Source: Hypomyces perniciosus
Taxonomy: Eukaryota > Ascomycota > Sordariomycetes > Hypocreales > Hypocreaceae
DNA length: 64,000 nucleotides
Assembly: GCA_008477525.1 (NCBI GenBank)
Contig: SPDT01000005.1
Span: 1,302,001 to 1,366,000, forward strand
Reading direction: 5' to 3'
Under the pieces are notes generated by a model, which saw only the letters and a list, made by a program, of their open reading frames with translations, ran no database searches and had not been told where the DNA came from. Position 1 is the stretch's first letter. Every line of letters starts with the position of its first letter. Shown here piece after piece: positions 21,986 to 34,148 of the stretch. The position numbers were made by a program, and so were the translations under genes.

Positions 21986-22564
21986 GGCGGTGGCAACGCA
22001 GCTCCTGAGATGCGACTTTTGTTATATCGCCATTGTGTGCGCTGACTGGCTGGAAGAAGATTGGATCGATGGCCCCCGGCGAATTGAGCCGTCCCGTACG
22101 TATGTGTATGTGGGACATGCAGTACGAGTATCCCGCGGACCAATACCCATTGGTGGAGAATTAATATCGACCTGTTCGGGATTTCGAGACACGCCATCCA
22201 GTGCGAAATGGAGACTTTGTTTGTTGTTTTGTTGCCATCGATGGCTGATGAAGCTGGGAGGGGATGAACCGATTCGCGTTAGGTAGGTACCTAAGGTAAC
22301 TTGCTTAGCAGCAGGGTTTTGGAGAAGTAAAGAACATGCATCAATCGTGCCTTCTGCTTCTGCTTTCTCTGCTACATAGTAGTACGGAGTACTCCGTTGG
22401 AGTACATACACTGCTGCTGTGGCCCAAACTGGCCAATCAAATCCGCCATCCGTGCTCCCAAAAGGCCAACTCGGCAAGTGCCCCAGCCGGCTCCATTCTT
22501 TGTAGATTAGATTATCCATTTTTGTCAAGGGTGCATTCAATGTTGCGGGACGGAGTAATTTTCT

Positions 22565-22584
22565 CTACTACTACTACTACTACA
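22565..22584. repeat. (CTA)n triplet repeat
   Basis: Six tandem CTA units directly followed by a TACTCCGTA copy (22597-22605). Short, uninterrupted and noncoding. Confidence 0.75.
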
Positions 22585-24469
22585 TACCACTAGTAGTACT
22601 CCGTACCCCGTACACCTATCTATGATGCTTTGCCTCGCCTTGCCCTGAGACAGCAATCTGGATACTGCAACTTTGTGGAGAATGCTAAACAGAGAAGCCG
22701 GTTTCTACCTAGACTCAGGCCTGTGCTTTCGGGCTCCACCTTCATCTGTTTAACCACCATACAGAGCACTGATTGGAGAGATGGCCATGGACAGCTTCAC
22801 TCATGTCTCAGGCCTCGGGACGCTCGTTGTCACCTCTGATCACCCGCAACACGCAGAGTCACATCGCCGATGGGTAAAGATGCAGGCAGACGCATATTCA
22901 ATAGGCACATGTACCCCGTACACACGGCCCGGTTTGAATCTCGCCTCCCGCTTCCCACAGCTCACGGCCAGACGTCTTCGTGCTTCATTATTTCGTGCCT
23001 GTCTCGCTGGACGGGCCGAATATTGGGATATGCCGCACCGTAGGCCGATCAGTGATTGTTTAGCGTCATACAACATTGTTGCTATCAACTCGCTGTCAGT
23101 CACGTTCGGTAAATCAAAGAGCCATTGAGCGAGATAGTACTGCGGAGTAATAGTACCACGTCTCGAAGTTGACCCCCCTGCACACAAATGCTTGCCCCCC
23201 TGTCGATCCAAAGATACCTAATCGTCCACAAGCCCCAGATGATCGTCCACGCCGAACCCGAACGGGCCAGAGGAGCAATCCTCTGCCGACCGAACACTCA
23301 TCGAATATTCTACATCCTGCTTAGGTAGTCTGCCATCACATCACCGTGTTTTCAGTTTGTCCGATGTTTGCGAATCCTTTTCTCATACACCAACTAGTAC
23401 GGAGCACTAGCAGCCTAGCCTATTTTTAGCGATATCACGTTTTGTCGGGCACGTTTTGCCTTTTCCCCATCATTATGCCGGTCTTGTTCATGCCTTCCAA
23501 CAAAAGCCAAACACCCTATTCGGATGCACCGCCACCCGATCCCTTCATGCGCCACAACACACTGCATGAACAAAACGCATGAGCATCAACACAACAAATT
23601 CGCACATTTGACACCAAATGCCTCTGTCCGGAACATGTGTCTGAACATGGCTTGCATTCCCGGCCGTAGGCATATGGGCTCCCCTTTTTGCAAAACAAAA
23701 GGAAAAAATCTCTTCCTCGGGACATCTCTTTCCTGCGTTGTCAACATGTTTTGTCCGAGTCTTAGTTAGCTGCTGAGTGTTTAATACATTCACATGTCTA
23801 TCTACCGTACGGAGTAGACAGACAGCCAAGGACCTACCCTTCTAGGACCTTCTCCTCTTCGTCGTCATGCATACCAGATACATACAACGCGCTAATCCAA
23901 AAACACTAACCTCCCCTTGCAAAAGGTCCATCATCACGTGGCATTGTATTCTGTCCCCATACCCATAACCAAGACCAACAATCCGAGGTAACGTCTACAT
24001 CTGGTCCATCATCACTTTAGGTAGTTGTACGCAACCAATTTCGTAATTCCGTAGTATTATTCACAAGATCAAACAGACTTGTCATTCTGATATTATCCCC
24101 GTCCTCCTACCTAATCTTACAAGCCAAGAGATAAACCCTGTGCGCGATCACAGGTTGACAATAACACATACATACACACAACACACACACATGAGAGAGA
24201 GATCCTCGCTCAAACACATCTCCCCTAAAGCCAACGCCTGCCCAACTCGTGTAGTTCCCGCCCTCCATGCAAAAAGGAAATCCGGTCCGGTTGCCGCAAC
24301 CAAAGTTCCCCAAGTCCCGAACCGCGGTCACACCAACAGAACGGTGTAATGTCGTCTCTCCCAGTTTTGTCATTGTCCCCTCAAAAGGGGCTGCAACTTC
24401 CTGGTCATTACTCTTCCTCGTTGGGAAAACCCACCCGTCGTCCCATGTCTTTGCACCGTTTTAAGACGA

Positions 24470-27400
24470 TTATGCAAAGTTGTCTGCTCGGTCGACCCAA
24501 ATATCCTCCAGCTCCGCAAAACTGTGGAAATGAACAGGACGATGGTGGTCGCTGTAGAACGGGAGTGGTGTGTCCAGCTTGACGTGGATCGATTTCTTTT
24601 CCATCCCTGCAAAGGCGCTTCCCATGAAACTATAGTTCCACTTGCCGTCGTCTGGCACGAGGAAGAAACCCCTGAACCTGGGACTCAGCAGCAGTTTGCG
24701 TTTCTCACCCATAGTCGTGGTGAACCCCTGAGGCTGATCACTTTGGGTATCTCTGTTCTCAGCCCCCCACTTGTAACCTTGAGGCGTGAGGCCCCATGCC
24801 GACAGGGAAACACTTCCAGGAGTGAAAGATACCGAGACTGTAACGGTGTTGGTCTTGTCCCACTCTTCATGCACATCTAGCAACTTGGCATGTTCCGTTA
24901 CATCCGCTGCTGACATGTAGGGGAGCTCGCTGCCTGACATCGTGTGAATGACGCCAAGTGGCTCCATCCCTTCCAAGAATTCACTCTGTGGGAGTTGCTG
25001 GGGTAGCTGTACGTTGCGTAGACCACCGATCTGCGGTATCATCACAATACACTTGATCTCTTTCACCTGATCGTTGTCTGGAGCCGAGGCGCCGTAGAGA
25101 TACCCTGCCACCTGAACTCTCAGGTCTGCAATGGTGATGAATTTCTTGAGGATGTTGTTTGGCATGACATATGTCACGTCGTCCAGATCGTTATCAACCG
25201 AGGACACGTAGATATTCTTGGCCCTGGTTCGCAAGTTCGAGGTAGCGATGGCCCGTGTTCGCCACTCAGTCTTGGAAGCAAATGTTTGCTGTTCAAACTG
25301 AGAAGTTGTCGTCACAATGATCTCTTCGCCATGCACATTTTGTGTCTTGGTCGTGACAGCAGTCAATTGCTTCTGCTCTTCCTGCTGCTTTTCAATCTCG
25401 GCAGCCTGTTGTCTTTGCATGGAAGGTGCAGAAATCTCCATACCCAAAATGATGTCACGGACCTCAGTGCTCGTCAAGCTTGCCACATTGACATTGTTCT
25501 TCTTGCCATAGTCATTAAGGATGAGATCACGCAGTTGCGTTTCAATCTTGATCCACTCCTCATCTGTCAACGATGGCCAAATATGATGGTCAAGAGTAAC
25601 AACAGTCTTGTCTGGTCGCAGAATCAACTTCGTCTTATCGGGGTTCACATGAAGAGCACGCAAGATAAGGATCAGACGAGAGAAGGCTGTGTAGGAAGAA
25701 ATGGTCTTCAGCCACTCATCATAAAGGTTAAACAGCACCATTTGAGGTTCGGTGGCCCGAAGAATCATGTCGCCCAGCTTCTCAACCTTCATAGCAGCCT
25801 GGAATGGAAGCTGCAACTCTGAAGCCCGAATGGAGATGTTCGGGAAGTCGACAAGTTGTACTTCAAGAGGATCTAACAGACCCTTTCTGGTGACAATGAG
25901 TTGCTTCGGCTGTTCTTCAACCGGAAGTGATCGAATCAGGGCCGCAACTTCTTCAGCTGTCTTCCATTTTGCGAGCTGTCCGAGACGTTTCTGGCCTGCC
26001 CACACACTGGTGTGAATGATCTTCAAGAACAGCTGTCCAGTACGGGGATTAAAGATGAAAATCGCACCGTTGATGGGCTTGGTTGTCAGGTTGCCCTCGA
26101 ACGTCTTGTGGATGGTAACACGGTAAACATTCGTGTCGTCAATGAACAATTGCGTCTGGTTGCTGAACAGTTCTGAATAGTTTTGCGAGTTTAGGAACTC
26201 CTGGTTGCTCTCAGAGGCATACAGCTGCAATCCCTTGCGAATACGTTCACGCAAGACATACAATGCTGGGTTGGCTTTCATAATCTTGGCCATCGCCTGC
26301 TGGACGAGTACCTTCAAGCCTGGGAAGTACATGCCGTACGCTGAGTACAGGTTGTATGCCAGGTCGATACCAATCATCAGACCAGTAGCAGAGGGGTAGA
26401 TACTGGAACTGTCGGTCGTGTAGTCAAGGTACTTGGCACGCGTGTATCGTTCAATGTCGTGTGAGTCATAGTCGCCGTAACGTAGCTGCACATCAATCCA
26501 GAACTTGTTGGTCGTTGTTGGTTCAATCACATCCTTGGTATCATACAGGAGCGAAGGCCGCGTAACATTCCACTTGTGGCTGGCGAAAAGGAGAATATCA
26601 GCGCAAGAGCTATTCATCTTGTAAGATTTACGAGGATGAATAGTCTCTTTCTGCACCGTCTCAATGCCAAGAGATTCCAGTTCCTGGTCAAAAACCTGGC
26701 AGAGATCCATGACAACAGATTCGTGAATCTTTTGCCACAAATGAGCACGGAAGATCTGAATAAGAGAAATCTTCAGAGTAGGAATCTTGCCATGCAAGAA
26801 GATGCCTGTGAGATCCAGTTGTACCTGGAAACCAACGTACACATTGGCTCTGTTGATGGTCGGAGACCACCAGAGTGTGAAACGACGGTTAGGAATCTGG
26901 TTAAGACCGGACCGCTGGGCGTTGGTCAGCTTCTTGAATTTCATTGACTCTTCGAAACCGGAAGCCTTTTCCCAGAAAAGACCCTCCCAAGATGGGAATC
27001 CTGTAGCTTTGAACAAGGTGTGTTCCAGAATTGTTTCAACACCACCCAAGGCTTGGATGACATCAGTTCGGTAAGCATTCAAGTTCCACAGCTTTCCATC
27101 GTGTCGCTGACTTGTCCACCAGAATGGATTACCCTTCATGAGCTGATAAATCTTGAATTCAGCCCGAGCTCGGAAGCCCTTGTCAAAGCTCAGTGTGCTT
27201 CGGTCTTTCTGAAATAATGTGTTGATTCTGGGCAATCCACGGTCCCAACTGTCTTCAAGATCTTCCAATGTCAGACGACGATTCTGTTGGTTTGCCTCCA
27301 GACGCTTCTGGGCGTACTCAGTCCACACGCGCTGAGAGTCGATGAACTCGGCTTCCCAGGGGATGATGTACCGGAAAATATTGGGAATCAGTGTCTCTTC

Positions 27401-30400
27401 ATCATGCGTCATTCCAGCTCTGTAGTGGGTAACACCAGTGTCAGTTTGCTTAGACCAGCGCTTATCACTAGCCGGGATAAGAATATGAGAACCAGAAATC
27501 ATGCCGAGGCCACCCAGTTCCTTTGGAGTGTAAAAGACAGCAGGAGGGAAACGAGACGGCATCTTGGAGTTCAATCCTATTTTAACTCGCGTCTGGATCT
27601 TCGTCTCACACTTCACAATAGTATCAAGCAGGTCTATAGTGGAGACTGCAGCCTCACGGTAGTAGGTGAAAAGCGCAATCAAGGCAGTGTTCCACTTATT
27701 GGCAATCTTCGTGAAAGTCGTCGAACCTGATGACATGAGAATCTGTCGAATACGGTTGTTGAACTTCTGGATATCTTCCTCAGTAACCTGCAGGAATGCA
27801 TGTGCGGTCCTTTCCTTGGTGGTGTTGTCGACTAAAGACCAAACACTATCTTTCACTGGGAATTCCTCGTTCTGGTTCCTGATCTTGGGCAAAATGCGAA
27901 CTTCGAAACCACACATGGAGAAAAGCAAGTTCGGGTTGTCGCGACTGTACACGCTGACAAAACTATCGTCCCAATCAATAGTAGTGACAGATCGGGGCAG
28001 ACGATTCTTCAGATCCCAAAACACAGCTCGTCCGAGATTAACATCATGTCGCATCAACCTCATTCGAGAATCCCTTGGCCAGCACTTCTTGCTCTTGTAT
28101 CCAATGACGTTCTCAAAGTTTGGATCCGGTTGCTCAGTGAGGAATCGTTGAATGAGGTCTCGAGATTCCTCGGCGGAAAACCGTAGGAAAACCCAGATCT
28201 TGTCTATGTAGCGACTGTATAGACGAATCGGGTGTCTCGTCTCTGTCTCTCGATCCTGGAATTGCAGGAAGTCGTTGGGGCTCTGCGCCGGTCCAGCAAG
28301 TTCACTGGCTCGCTGAGGGCCGAGCAACAACAAGTCCAGGACAAGACCATAGTACTGGAATACAAAGGCCGAGAATTGAAGACCACGAATCATACCATAG
28401 CTGTTGACATGGTTCATGTCCTTATACGTCAACTGAACGTTGTTCTTGGCAGTGATGTAGTCAGCAAGGTTGTGATCCATGATAAGTCTGAGGAGAGAGT
28501 TAAGAAGCGTCAACTCCATCTTCTCATAGACCTTTGAGAGTTCTGTCTCAATCATAACATTGCACTCGCCATTTTCTGTCTCCCAAACCTGGCTCAGGTT
28601 GTTGATGCCCTGAGCCCACTTATACACCAACAAAGGCGGAACTTCAGAGTCTGACGGCTTGATCCAAGATGGGAAGAGATGCCTCTGGTCAGCTTGGTAC
28701 CAGAGGTACTGATCCAAGTAGGCGTCGCTGATCTTCTCAATAGGCTCGATGTCATACACAGGGTTGATTGTGCTATAATTGTCGTTCATATCAATGCTGA
28801 CCTCTTTGAAGGCTCGCTGTGTAAGCAGGAATCGCTTGATTCGCTCCAGCGTTGTTCCAGGACTATCGTAGGCTTGCTCGATGAGAGCAAGTTCTTCACG
28901 TTGGCTCTGGTTCAGACGCCCCTTGACCGAGTAGGCTTCCCTCAATCGCTCCAGCGCAAGAATAAGAATCTTGGTGTCGTGTTTGTAGGAAACGCTAGGG
29001 AAAGGAATAGGTGAGAACTTGCGGGATTCGAGCCAGTGAACAGTAGTGGTGTAGATTGCAACAGCTTCCTCTGATGAGACGTAGGGGCCGTCCTTCATGT
29101 GATTGTGCTGTCGCTCTTGCTCTGCCTTGAGCCACAATCGAGTCAAACGACCAACGTTCTTCTTTGCCACAGTCTTGTCCACGGTAGCACCCCTTCGAAT
29201 ACGCTCTCGGTTGTAGTGAGCGACGGAAATCCACCAATCAGCCTTAGATTTCACATATCGTAGAATAATATTCTCGATAGGAGCGGGCAAGCCGGGCACT
29301 TTCCACGGAATGTTACTCTTCCAGCACCGCCAAGCTTCCGAGAGGTGCTGAAGGACGGTGTTCACCTTGTTTTGTTTAATGCCCTCGGGCATCATGTCCA
29401 TGAGGTCAGCCATAACGGAAGCTCGAAGCTCAAGATCGAAATGAGACTCCACACGTTGCTTGGTAACAGTTTTCGCAACGCCCTTGCTATGACGCCCTTC
29501 GAACTGACGCGAGAGGAGGTTGCCCAGCCATCTCTCCAGAAGGGGAATAATACCACGCATGAAGAACAGCCACACCCTCCAGGCAGGCGCCCAGAAACCA
29601 CAACCAGGACCCTTACCTACAGGACCCGAATTAAATCGATAGTAGATGAGATGTTTCAGGTCCTTGCAGGTTCGGATCTGATGCATGAGCTTGTACTTGT
29701 AACGGTACATTCCTGTGAGCTGTCCGACATGGTTGAAAGCGTAGAGAATACCATCGGCTAGCTGAAAGGCGTCGATGTTGCCCAACCGATACTGAACCTG
29801 GGCATCCACGATCAACTTTGTCAGTCTCAGAATCTCACGCATCAAATGGAAAGCATTTCCAAATCGTGACTTCTTTCGCTCCTTTGTAGTGAGAGTCTTC
29901 ACAGGCTTCAAGTTGAAATTGTAGTCGAGGTGAAGGTAGGTGAGGTTCTTGCGATGAATCAAGAGGTTGAGCATATTGAAGCCCTGACGGCAGACTTGAA
30001 GACCAGCCTCCACCCAGTCGATAGTGGTCTGTTGGAAGAACTTGGTTTGCTTGAGTGATCTCAACAAGTTCTGATTGTTCTGGGCCTTGGGCGTCTTCTT
30101 GTGGAGCTCATTGAGGACGAAGTTCTTCAGCAGCTTCTGATATGAGACTCGAACCTTCACTGGGGGTCGATCAGAAGGGGGGTGCTCAAGATACCACTGT
30201 TTTATCAGTGGCACATCCTGAGCACGAACCATTTTACCAGAGCGACGGTTGAAGGGGTATGGAGCCCACCATAACTCGATGGCCGATGAAGTGTCGTCAT
30301 TTTCAATATCCTCATCAGCAAGAAAAGGCTCGACACCCATGGGGAGCTCAAAGGCTTCATCCTCTGGCTCCTCGTTGCTTCCAGGGCCGAACAGCTCATC

Positions 30401-31591
30401 CTCGTGCGAAATTTCCACGTTCTTCGGTGCCACCGTTCGTGATGAGATTGGGTTGATTCGACGATCAAAATGGAATGTAGGTAGGTCAGGATCGTCAACA
30501 CGGTTGTAAACAGTTTGTGGGTGGGAGTGCCAAGCGAGGTGAACGCTCCTCGGCAGGGAATTATATAGGTATGGGAAGGCAACCCGAAATTCAGTGCGAA
30601 TGGGGTTTCGAAAGATAATTCGGTCAATGGCATTGAACTCGCCAAAGTCCTCATCATTGGGATTGATGTCCTTGTACAGCGGTTCGAAGCGCGGACCACC
30701 AGGCAGAGCAACATTCAGCGCCTTTGCGGTCAGCAAGCTCTTCAGATCGAAGAGGTAAAAGTAGTTTTTGTCCACGACGTCGGAGATCAGAGGCCGACTA
30801 AGACGGAACAATGCAGCCATTTGAGGCAATGTGAGATTCCACGTCTTGTAGCTCGAGCCATTAACATGTGGCGTATCCAGAAGGGGTCGGTGGTCGTAAA
30901 ACCATTCGTAGACTGCCTCGTCTTCGTCTTCATTGAGTTCCATCTGGATGGGTTCTAAGGGCTCGACGTCCTCAATGTTTTCTGACCACGACAGCGGCGG
31001 CTCTTCGTCATCGAATGGAGGGAATCGCATGCGCTTAAACAGTCTTCGGTCTGCTTTCTCTTTTCGCATGAAAGTCCACATCATGGCCCATTGGGCAAAG
31101 AAGACAGGCTCAATGACTCTAGGGATCTCGTTGACCAAGGTCAGGCAGCCATTAACGTGATATAAAACCTTGACCTCTCGCGCTGATTCCCACGGCATTG
31201 GCATGTTCTCAAGGAGCTTCATAACCGCATGTGGCATGAACTTCAAAGCGCCAAGATAGCTTCTCTTGTCGTTCGTGTATTTCTTTTGTGAAACGTCACC
31301 GATATCTTTGACGATTTTTCGTAAGTGCTCAGGTGGCATGTCAGCCTTCTGTGTCTGGACGAAGCCCGCCTTGCGCTTCTCGCCAAATCTGCCGCGCCGA
31401 TTTCGAAGCCATTCTTTCTTCTTTTGGGCGAACTTTGCAATTTGAACGTCAGCTGGCGGTCGATAGGCGCTAGGGGGCGCCGGCGCTGGAGGAGCGGGAG
31501 TCGTCGGGGGAGGAGGCAGCGATGATGAAGGGGGGGGTGGAGGAGGAGGAGGGCCCCAGCCTGGGGGGGGAGGTGGTGGCATTTGCGACAT
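24470..31591 (-). CDS. prp8: Pre-mRNA-splicing factor Prp8, 2373 aa, single exon
   Basis: Central U5 snRNP protein that cradles the spliceosome's catalytic RNA. The N-terminus is a Pro-rich stretch ([10 protein letters not shown] and similar), followed by [20 protein letters not shown] and the PROCN region, the reverse-transcriptase-like and linker domains ([20 protein letters not shown]), the endonuclease-like region, the RNase H-like domain (about residues 1750-1990, e.g. [17 protein letters not shown]) and the C-terminal Jab1/MPN domain ending in [15 protein letters not shown]. Length equals intein-free Prp8 elsewhere (about 2350-2400), and the usual intein-bearing region is continuous. 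The 7.1-kb frame has no intron. The gene on its 5' side is divergent; Myb lies downstream. Confidence 0.98.
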   Translation of the reverse strand: MSQMPPPPPPGWGPPPPPPPPSSSLPPPPTTPAPPAPAPPSAYRPPADVQIAKFAQKKKEWLRNRRGRFGEKRKAGFVQTQKADMPPEHLRKIVKDIGDVSQKKYTNDKRSYLGALKFMPHAVMKLLENMPMPWESAREVKVLYHVNGCLTLVNEIPRVIEPVFFAQWAMMWTFMRKEKADRRLFKRMRFPPFDDEEPPLSWSENIEDVEPLEPIQMELNEDEDEAVYEWFYDHRPLLDTPHVNGSSYKTWNLTLPQMAALFRLSRPLISDVVDKNYFYLFDLKSLLTAKALNVALPGGPRFEPLYKDINPNDEDFGEFNAIDRIIFRNPIRTEFRVAFPYLYNSLPRSVHLAWHSHPQTVYNRVDDPDLPTFHFDRRINPISSRTVAPKNVEISHEDELFGPGSNEEPEDEAFELPMGVEPFLADEDIENDDTSSAIELWWAPYPFNRRSGKMVRAQDVPLIKQWYLEHPPSDRPPVKVRVSYQKLLKNFVLNELHKKTPKAQNNQNLLRSLKQTKFFQQTTIDWVEAGLQVCRQGFNMLNLLIHRKNLTYLHLDYNFNLKPVKTLTTKERKKSRFGNAFHLMREILRLTKLIVDAQVQYRLGNIDAFQLADGILYAFNHVGQLTGMYRYKYKLMHQIRTCKDLKHLIYYRFNSGPVGKGPGCGFWAPAWRVWLFFMRGIIPLLERWLGNLLSRQFEGRHSKGVAKTVTKQRVESHFDLELRASVMADLMDMMPEGIKQNKVNTVLQHLSEAWRCWKSNIPWKVPGLPAPIENIILRYVKSKADWWISVAHYNRERIRRGATVDKTVAKKNVGRLTRLWLKAEQERQHNHMKDGPYVSSEEAVAIYTTTVHWLESRKFSPIPFPSVSYKHDTKILILALERLREAYSVKGRLNQSQREELALIEQAYDSPGTTLERIKRFLLTQRAFKEVSIDMNDNYSTINPVYDIEPIEKISDAYLDQYLWYQADQRHLFPSWIKPSDSEVPPLLVYKWAQGINNLSQVWETENGECNVMIETELSKVYEKMELTLLNSLLRLIMDHNLADYITAKNNVQLTYKDMNHVNSYGMIRGLQFSAFVFQYYGLVLDLLLLGPQRASELAGPAQSPNDFLQFQDRETETRHPIRLYSRYIDKIWVFLRFSAEESRDLIQRFLTEQPDPNFENVIGYKSKKCWPRDSRMRLMRHDVNLGRAVFWDLKNRLPRSVTTIDWDDSFVSVYSRDNPNLLFSMCGFEVRILPKIRNQNEEFPVKDSVWSLVDNTTKERTAHAFLQVTEEDIQKFNNRIRQILMSSGSTTFTKIANKWNTALIALFTYYREAAVSTIDLLDTIVKCETKIQTRVKIGLNSKMPSRFPPAVFYTPKELGGLGMISGSHILIPASDKRWSKQTDTGVTHYRAGMTHDEETLIPNIFRYIIPWEAEFIDSQRVWTEYAQKRLEANQQNRRLTLEDLEDSWDRGLPRINTLFQKDRSTLSFDKGFRARAEFKIYQLMKGNPFWWTSQRHDGKLWNLNAYRTDVIQALGGVETILEHTLFKATGFPSWEGLFWEKASGFEESMKFKKLTNAQRSGLNQIPNRRFTLWWSPTINRANVYVGFQVQLDLTGIFLHGKIPTLKISLIQIFRAHLWQKIHESVVMDLCQVFDQELESLGIETVQKETIHPRKSYKMNSSCADILLFASHKWNVTRPSLLYDTKDVIEPTTTNKFWIDVQLRYGDYDSHDIERYTRAKYLDYTTDSSSIYPSATGLMIGIDLAYNLYSAYGMYFPGLKVLVQQAMAKIMKANPALYVLRERIRKGLQLYASESNQEFLNSQNYSELFSNQTQLFIDDTNVYRVTIHKTFEGNLTTKPINGAIFIFNPRTGQLFLKIIHTSVWAGQKRLGQLAKWKTAEEVAALIRSLPVEEQPKQLIVTRKGLLDPLEVQLVDFPNISIRASELQLPFQAAMKVEKLGDMILRATEPQMVLFNLYDEWLKTISSYTAFSRLILILRALHVNPDKTKLILRPDKTVVTLDHHIWPSLTDEEWIKIETQLRDLILNDYGKKNNVNVASLTSTEVRDIILGMEISAPSMQRQQAAEIEKQQEEQKQLTAVTTKTQNVHGEEIIVTTTSQFEQQTFASKTEWRTRAIATSNLRTRAKNIYVSSVDNDLDDVTYVMPNNILKKFITIADLRVQVAGYLYGASAPDNDQVKEIKCIVMIPQIGGLRNVQLPQQLPQSEFLEGMEPLGVIHTMSGSELPYMSAADVTEHAKLLDVHEEWDKTNTVTVSVSFTPGSVSLSAWGLTPQGYKWGAENRDTQSDQPQGFTTTMGEKRKLLLSPRFRGFFLVPDDGKWNYSFMGSAFAGMEKKSIHVKLDTPLPFYSDHHRPVHFHSFAELEDIWVDRADNFA

Positions 31592-32446
31592 TGTTGCTTC
31601 ACGATGCGATCGTTCGAAAGCGATTCGAGAAGATGCCTGCTCGATGGCTTCGAGCCGTGGCGCGTGTCAAGACGCGCTAGCAGTCCTAATTCTGTTGCTA
31701 CAGAATAGAGGCTGTGTAAGATTTTCGTTTCTAGATTCCTAACCGATGGAACAGTTGCCGGTCTCGCAAAGACGCGCGGCGACGACCAGAGCGGCGTTGA
31801 TACAAAGAATGAAGTCCAAAGTCGCCTTCTTGACAATAATTTCTTGATCAAGATCGCAGATGGCACTAGCTTCAGAGCAAGGCTAGCTCATCACGTGACC
31901 ATGTAACGTTCTTGGCAGTTCGATAATGACGGCGATCCGGTGCGGAAATTAAATGCTAAAATGTGTGGTTTTTTTGGACAATTGGTTTTAAATACATTTT
32001 GTGGTATTTTTCGTCTATGTTGGGTTGTATCACTCTTGGGTTTCTGGCGTGATGAAGCTCATCTTCATTCAGCTTCTCTTACAGGCGACTTTCAAGCCAA
32101 CTGATCTGACATAGAACAAGTCTACAAATCATGGAGTAGATACAAAACCACAAATTCGGATTTATAAAGGAGATTTTGAAAACACAAGTCTAGAGTCCAT
32201 ATAATATAGAAAAACCCAAAAATCTAGCACAAAATGACTGATATATTTTCATGATTTCCAAACATCATTGCATTCGGACTCCAGGGTACTTCTGTATATG
32301 ATGGGCATGGGCCAATGAGATCCATTGCAATTGACTTACATAATCAACGTCGCGAACTTCTGCCGTGGTGAACATCATCTCCAACTATTGCGACAACGAC
32401 TTAAACTCAGAACTACCCAAGGAGACGCCGCCACGACTCAATCACA
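31592..32446. promoter_or_regulatory. Divergent region, prp8 / NDUFB4-like
   Basis: 855 bp between two start codons. The centre (31,930-32,260) is AT-rich and includes TGTGGTTTTTTTGGAC. No gene or repeat was recognised beyond promoter sequence. Confidence 0.5.
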
Positions 32447-32832
32447 ATGGCGCACCTCAGTACGTTCTATTGCAACTGATACCCGAGAAATGCTGACCTC
32501 CATCTCCAGACGTTAAGCCAGACCCAGCTTACCTGAAGCTGCAGGGTGCGTAACTTGTTGAGCCGACATCCCGATGCTTAATTACCCGTCTAACTCGCCA
32601 CATAGCGATGCAGAAGAACCGACATCTGTACTTCCGATGGACGCCTAGAACAGCCAGACTCACCTTCCTCTACGTCGCCGTTATCCCGGCCATCTTCGGA
32701 TACATCGCTTACAAGACTGATGTGAGTTTATTGGGATAGACATGGTGTAGTGAGGATGGAGGAAACTGACCTATTTAGGGACTGTATGAGCTGCGGGGAA
32801 AGCGAAAGGGCGATACTATTTACGAGAAATAA
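32447..32832 (+). CDS. Mitochondrial complex I subunit NDUFB4/B15-like, 72 aa, four exons
   Basis: Model join(32447..32459, 32510..32545, 32606..32721, 32779..32832), with introns of 50, 60 and 57 nt that all have GT..AG ends. The spliced protein starts [20 protein letters not shown], has [20 protein letters not shown] leading into one membrane span (about residues 34-52) and ends in a charged tail [11 protein letters not shown]. This matches the small one-span accessory B15 subunit of NADH:ubiquinone oxidoreductase in the inner mitochondrial membrane. No single frame is long, so it is easy to miss: coding exons 1 and 2 are 13 and 36 nt. Assignment rests on the conserved [15 protein letters not shown] block and the size. 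Confidence 0.85.
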
Positions 32833-33035
32833 ACCATGGAGCTTTTGGAGGTGGAGGTGGTAGGCTGTGTACATATCAGGTTCGGTACGGAATAGAGAGC
32901 CTACATGAGGTCCAACTTGGATGCCCGAAACAAAACTCCTTGATTCCACCAACTCCGCGACCAATTGCTTGGGTATATGGTGTTATTACAGAACCGCTTC
33001 CACGCCCTTCAAGTATGTCCTCCTATTTCCCCTAG

Positions 33036-33792
33036 TTACCAGCGCCCCCTCCCCCGTGGTCTTCCAGGTGGCCCGTCAGGTAGCTTTTCACCTCTCCTCC
33101 AATCTCCCGTAGGGAATCCGCCATCTCTCCGACCCCCCCTTCCATGACGACCATTACTGCGACTAAAGCTGTCTTCTCGAGCGCCAAATAATCCTCGGGA
33201 ACCACCACGACCCTCTCGCCCACCTGATACAGACCCTCGTCTTACACTCGATGCTGGCGCTACTGATCCATCTGGAAGGGGCGGAAGCACTGCACATGAT
33301 ACAAAATCTCCAACCACGAATCTTGCCTCGGCTAGCGTCTTATGGCTCACGTCTTCTTTATCAAAATCGCCATTCAAGCTTTCAGCACCTGGTCCACCCT
33401 CGCCGATAACGATGCTCCCTAGGTCCTTGACAGCGAATCGCGGATGTGACGTACTAGTAGCGCTTGTGCCGCGCAAATCTGGGCAAACGAGCTGGAATGA
33501 GAGTCTGGTGCCGATGGCCAGGTTTGGCAGCGCAGCCGGCTTGGCGGCTGCAAGTTCAAGGGCTAGTTCGTTGAGAGTGCAGCTTGGCCATGTGTAGATA
33601 GCGATGTGTGATGGAAGAGACGGCGATGCGAATTCATCTGGCCTAGGGAATGGTTTTCTAATCAGCATGTTTATATTGTAGGAGCACCATGTCCGTCGTT
33701 GCGTACCGGTGGAAAGCTCCCGTTCGATGGAAGAGTCGCACTAAGAAAGGTGCTGTGAGGTCGCGATCATTCTTTTCTGATACGATGGACAT
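33036..33792 (-). CDS. sap18: SAP18 (Sin3-associated polypeptide, ASAP/PSAP complex), 230 aa
   Basis: Model complement(join(33036..33642, 33707..33792)) with a 64-nt intron. Exon 1 gives MSIVSEKNDRDLTAPFLVRL FHRTGAFHR and splices to PDEFASPSLPSHIAIYTWPS; the join reads ..AFHR-PDEFA, the canonical start of the SAP18 ubiquitin-like fold. CTLNELALELAAAKP and TRLSFQLVCPDLRG follow. SAP18 links Sin3-HDAC repression and, in the ASAP/PSAP complexes with RNPS1 and Acinus or Pinin, splicing control. After about residue 165 there is a long RG/GG-rich tail (GRHGRGGRRDGG, PGRPRGRGRW) that animal SAP18 lacks and that could bind RNA. An in-frame ATG at 33668 lies inside the intron and should not be used as the start. 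Confidence 0.9.
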
Positions 33793-34148
33793 GACGGCCT
33801 GATTAGATTGCTCAATTCGTGCTCATATCAATCTGCGATTCCGATACTATCTCGTTTATAGAGGATCAAGCTCACCTTAATCATGAGCTTCAGTGACGAT
33901 GTTAGGTCATGCGAAAATTACCCGGCAAATACCCGCAATCGATAGCGGTCCTAACCTCCAAGAGTCGAGTCCGGGACGACCAACCTCAGGACACATCAGT
34001 TCCCCTTGAATTACTATAATCTACCATTGATTTATTTTGAAGCTTATACGGAAACCCAAGAACTACCCCTGCGAGTTTCATCCAAACCTGATTCTCCAAA
34101 ACCGCGTTACCGATATCCGAGGAGACGACAAACCCGTGTGCTATCATC
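33793..34148. promoter_or_regulatory. Divergent region, sap18 / prp18
   Basis: 356 bp between two start codons of splicing-linked genes. No TATA box is evident. The stretch from 33,980 to 34,140 probably contains the prp18 5' UTR. Confidence 0.5.

Larger units (their letters stand above)
20196..24469. other. Gene-poor region of about 4.3 kb
   Basis: No frame in this stretch has a recognisable domain or convincing codon use; the longest (about 100-170 codons) overlap on both strands like chance ORFs. It holds four exact copies of TACGGAGTA/TACTCCGTA (20701, 22383, 22597, 23808) with several one-base variants, a CT-rich microsatellite, a (CTA)n run and CACA runs near 24160-24190. It may be regulatory DNA for the Myb gene or an unannotated noncoding transcript. 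Confidence 0.4.

Noticed and set aside
21285..22540. Overlapping frames of 110-172 codons on both strands
   Set aside because: No domain, no splice logic and no codon preference; they cross a CT microsatellite.
27380..27560. Prp8 intein
   Set aside because: The usual insertion region reads through without extra sequence and the total length is that of intein-free Prp8.
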